Shown here: one piece after another, positions 13,258 to 14,390 of the stretch
How the letters are laid out: every line of letters starts with the position of its first letter
Position numbering within the stretch: the first letter of the stretch is position 1
Assembly: GCA_938003575.1 (NCBI GenBank)
Contig: CALKYG010000499.1
Span: 1-14,390, forward strand
From: an uncultured Alphaproteobacteria bacterium
GTDB lineage: Bacteria; Pseudomonadota; Alphaproteobacteria; Caulobacterales; Parvularculaceae
Length of the DNA stretch: 14,390 nt
Direction of reading: 5' to 3'
Program-made: the position numbers and the translations under genes
The notes under the pieces: model-generated
The model's input: only the letters and a program-made list of their open reading frames with translations
Told to the model about the DNA's origin: nothing
Database searches by the model: none

Positions 13258-13848
13258 CTATTGGGGCTTCAGCCATGATTGCGCGATCGCGCGCGCGATC
13301 TTTTGCGCCCTCGCCTCGCCGCCGTCGCTGTCGAACAGCCAGACGGCTATCCTGATCCCCACGCGATGATCGACCGCGTAAAACCGCGCCGGCTTGTCGT
13401 AGACGTCGAAGAAACCGACCACGTGAACTTTCAGCGGACCGGAGAGCTCCACGCCAAGCTCGCTTGCGCGCCGCTCTACCGGAAATCGCCCCTCGTCCTT
13501 GCCGTACCAGCGCGCTTGGCTTTCGTCGGCGTAGGCCCAGCGCGTCGTCAGCGCGCCGCGCGCGGCGGCGACAAAGGCGTCGAGGCTTTCATGGGCGCCG
13601 GCGCGCGCGACGGCGATCATGCCGTCGCATTCGCTCGTTCCCGACAACATCGACCGATAATGGCGATAGGCGATCAGCGCGCCGGTATCGCGGCTGCGAT
13701 AATCGCCGTCGAGGACGGGGTCATAGGCGCGCGGCAGCCCGACGCTTCCGCCCCCCGGAACCGGCGCCCGCCGCATCGAAGCGGCCGGAAACCCGAGCGC
13801 CGGCGCCGCCATAAAAAGCCCTCCCGCAATCGACCGCCGCGTGATCAT
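13258..13848 (-). CDS. Exported protein of unknown function with Tat-like signal
   Basis: The product is 196 aa. MITRRSIAGGLFMAAPALGF begins with a twin-arginine pair before a modest hydrophobic stretch, resembling a Tat signal, although the consensus is incomplete. The mature part contains a Gly/Pro linker (PVPGGGSVGLPRAYDPVLDG) and then a mixed alpha/beta region: TSECDGMIAVARAGAHESLD, TRWAYADESQARWYGK, GPLKVHVVGFFDVYDKPARF, RVGIRIAVWLFDSDG and a final helix AQKIARAIAQSWLKPQ. I do not recognise the family and see no catalytic motif. The Shine-Dalgarno is weak (GAAGATG about seven bases upstream). The steady GC-rich third positions support it as real. It converges on the lipoprotein gene with 56 bp between stops. 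Confidence 0.7.
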   Translation of the reverse strand: MITRRSIAGGLFMAAPALGFPAASMRRAPVPGGGSVGLPRAYDPVLDGDYRSRDTGALIAYRHYRSMLSGTSECDGMIAVARAGAHESLDAFVAAARGALTTRWAYADESQARWYGKDEGRFPVERRASELGVELSGPLKVHVVGFFDVYDKPARFYAVDHRVGIRIAVWLFDSDGGEARAQKIARAIAQSWLKPQ

Positions 13849-14012
13849 GGACGCATCTTCGCCGTTGCCCGGGATTGGCGCAATTGCAATCGAAAGCGAA
13901 GCGGGCGCAACCGGCGCCGCCCCGTTCCCGCCCTCGGCGATCGCGAATCAGCCGACGCCGCCCCGGAAGGCGCGGGATTCCCCGCGTGGTTGATATTCCG
14001 TACACTGAGCGC

Positions 14013-14108
14013 ATGCCGCCGGGCGAGATTATTGGAGCTTTCCGCTACGATTTTCTGCGCGCGATCGTTTCGGACGCGGAATTTGAGAGCGTTGATTCGT
14101 CAGCATAA
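14013..14108 (+). CDS. Doubtful small ORF, 31 aa
   Basis: An ATG at 14013 opens a frame MPPGEIIGAFRYDFLRAIVSDAE... ending in TAA at 14106-14108. The peptide has a mixed hydrophobic and acidic composition, unlike the Arg/Pro-rich shadows typical of this DNA. There is no Shine-Dalgarno of note and no family resemblance. It may be a remnant of a longer gene or chance. Confidence 0.15.
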   Translation: MPPGEIIGAFRYDFLRAIVSDAEFESVDSSA

Positions 14109-14138
14109 AGATGGTGAATTCCCGTCATTGGGGCGGAG

Positions 14139-14171
14139 TTATCCCCCTGTTTATCCCCCTCCTTATCCCCC
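14139..14171 (+). repeat. Three exact TTATCCCCC repeats with 12-bp period
   Basis: Identical nonamers start at 14139, 14151 and 14163, each followed by three variable bases (TGT, TCC, then GCC). The 12-bp spacing puts the copies on a similar helical face. The nonamer differs from the DnaA box TTATCCACA at two positions. Confidence 0.8.
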
Positions 14172-14269
14172 GCCCGCCCGCAGGCCCCATGATCGGCCCG
14201 TCGGATCGGGGAAAGCGCCGCAAGGCGCCTGTCGCCGGTGCGGCGCGGCCCGCGGCGTTCCGCGGTCCG

Positions 14270-14280
14270 GCTCTTTGACA
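14270..14280 (+). promoter_or_regulatory. BoxA-like rRNA antitermination element
   Basis: GCTCTTTGACA followed by ATTGAATCC resembles the boxA motif found in alphaproteobacterial rRNA leaders upstream of 16S rRNA. The TTGACA inside it has no acceptable -10 at 16-18 bp, so it is unlikely to be a promoter. If correct, a 16S gene should begin within a few hundred bases beyond the window on the plus strand. Confidence 0.4.
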
Positions 14281-14390
14281 ATTGAATCCTTGCTGTGCGT
14301 CCGGCGCCGCCGCGCTGGCGCGCAGCGTCACGCCCCCCGTCCGGCCGCCCGCGCCTTGCGTGGGTGCGCAATCCCGCGCGCCCGGAGATG

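Larger units (their letters stand above)
13849..14390. other. Non-coding right end (542 bp)
   Basis: No open frame here shows convincing codon bias or recognisable protein character. It contains a possible small ORF (14013-14108), a weak promoter-like pair on the plus strand (TTGAGA at 14083, TAAAGA at 14106, 17-bp spacer), a three-copy 12-bp-spaced repeat (14139-14171), a boxA-like element (14270-14280), and then GC-rich sequence to the edge. The layout resembles an rRNA operon leader, but no mature rRNA sequence is reached. Confidence 0.5.

Noticed and set aside
14300..14390. A possible tRNA or other structured RNA at the GC-rich right end
   Set aside because: No T-loop (GTTCRA) or acceptor-stem pairing could be found; only general GC-rich inverted repeats are seen.

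Overview
The window is GC-rich DNA from an alphaproteobacterium, most likely of the Caulobacterales/Parvularculales/Hyphomonadaceae kind. The main reason is the left end: a divergent fliL-like gene and a flgF-flgG-flgA-flgH operon, an arrangement recalled from Caulobacter. Between them lie a consensus sigma-54 promoter, a perfect IHF match, FlbD-like GC-rich elements and CtrA-type TTAA-N7-TTAA boxes. Codon use looks uniform, and I see no insertion sequence, integrase, CRISPR array or tRNA.

Layout. 1-255 (-): 5' part of a fliL-like gene. 256-457: dense flagellar control region. 458-3508 (+): flgF, flgG, flgA, flgH (proximal/distal rod, P-ring chaperone, L-ring lipoprotein). 3559-4128 (+): O6-alkylguanine-DNA alkyltransferase. 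4164-4790 (+): small sulfotransferase-family protein. 4827-6104 (-): MgtC/DUF4010 membrane protein, for which I choose a TTG start behind a very strong ribosome binding site. 6262-9888 (+): a tight three-gene operon encoding a 393-aa all-helical TelA-like protein, a 314-aa single-pass membrane protein resembling DUF6384 proteins, and a 496-aa coiled-coil protein with a glycine/arginine tail. 9923-9950: bidirectional terminator. 9971-12706 (-): 911-aa serralysin-type M10 metalloprotease with two PPC-like domains before the catalytic domain and RTX repeats after it. 12809-13201 (+): small lipoprotein. 13258-13848 (-): exported protein of unknown function. 13849-14390: no convincing gene, but three exact TTATCCCCC repeats at 12-bp spacing and an rRNA-leader-like boxA motif, so an rRNA operon may begin just beyond the right edge.

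How the genes work together. The flagellar block builds the rod and outer rings and looks wired to the CtrA-FlbD-sigma-54 cell-cycle cascade. The 6262-9888 operon is the best candidate for an undescribed system. Its tight spacing, one cytoplasmic coiled-coil partner at each end and a membrane anchor in the middle suggest an envelope-associated complex. No enzymatic motif is visible in it, so its role (stress, toxic-anion resistance or envelope integrity) is inference only. The protease has RTX repeats and no signal peptide, which implies type I secretion, but no exporter genes are in the window.
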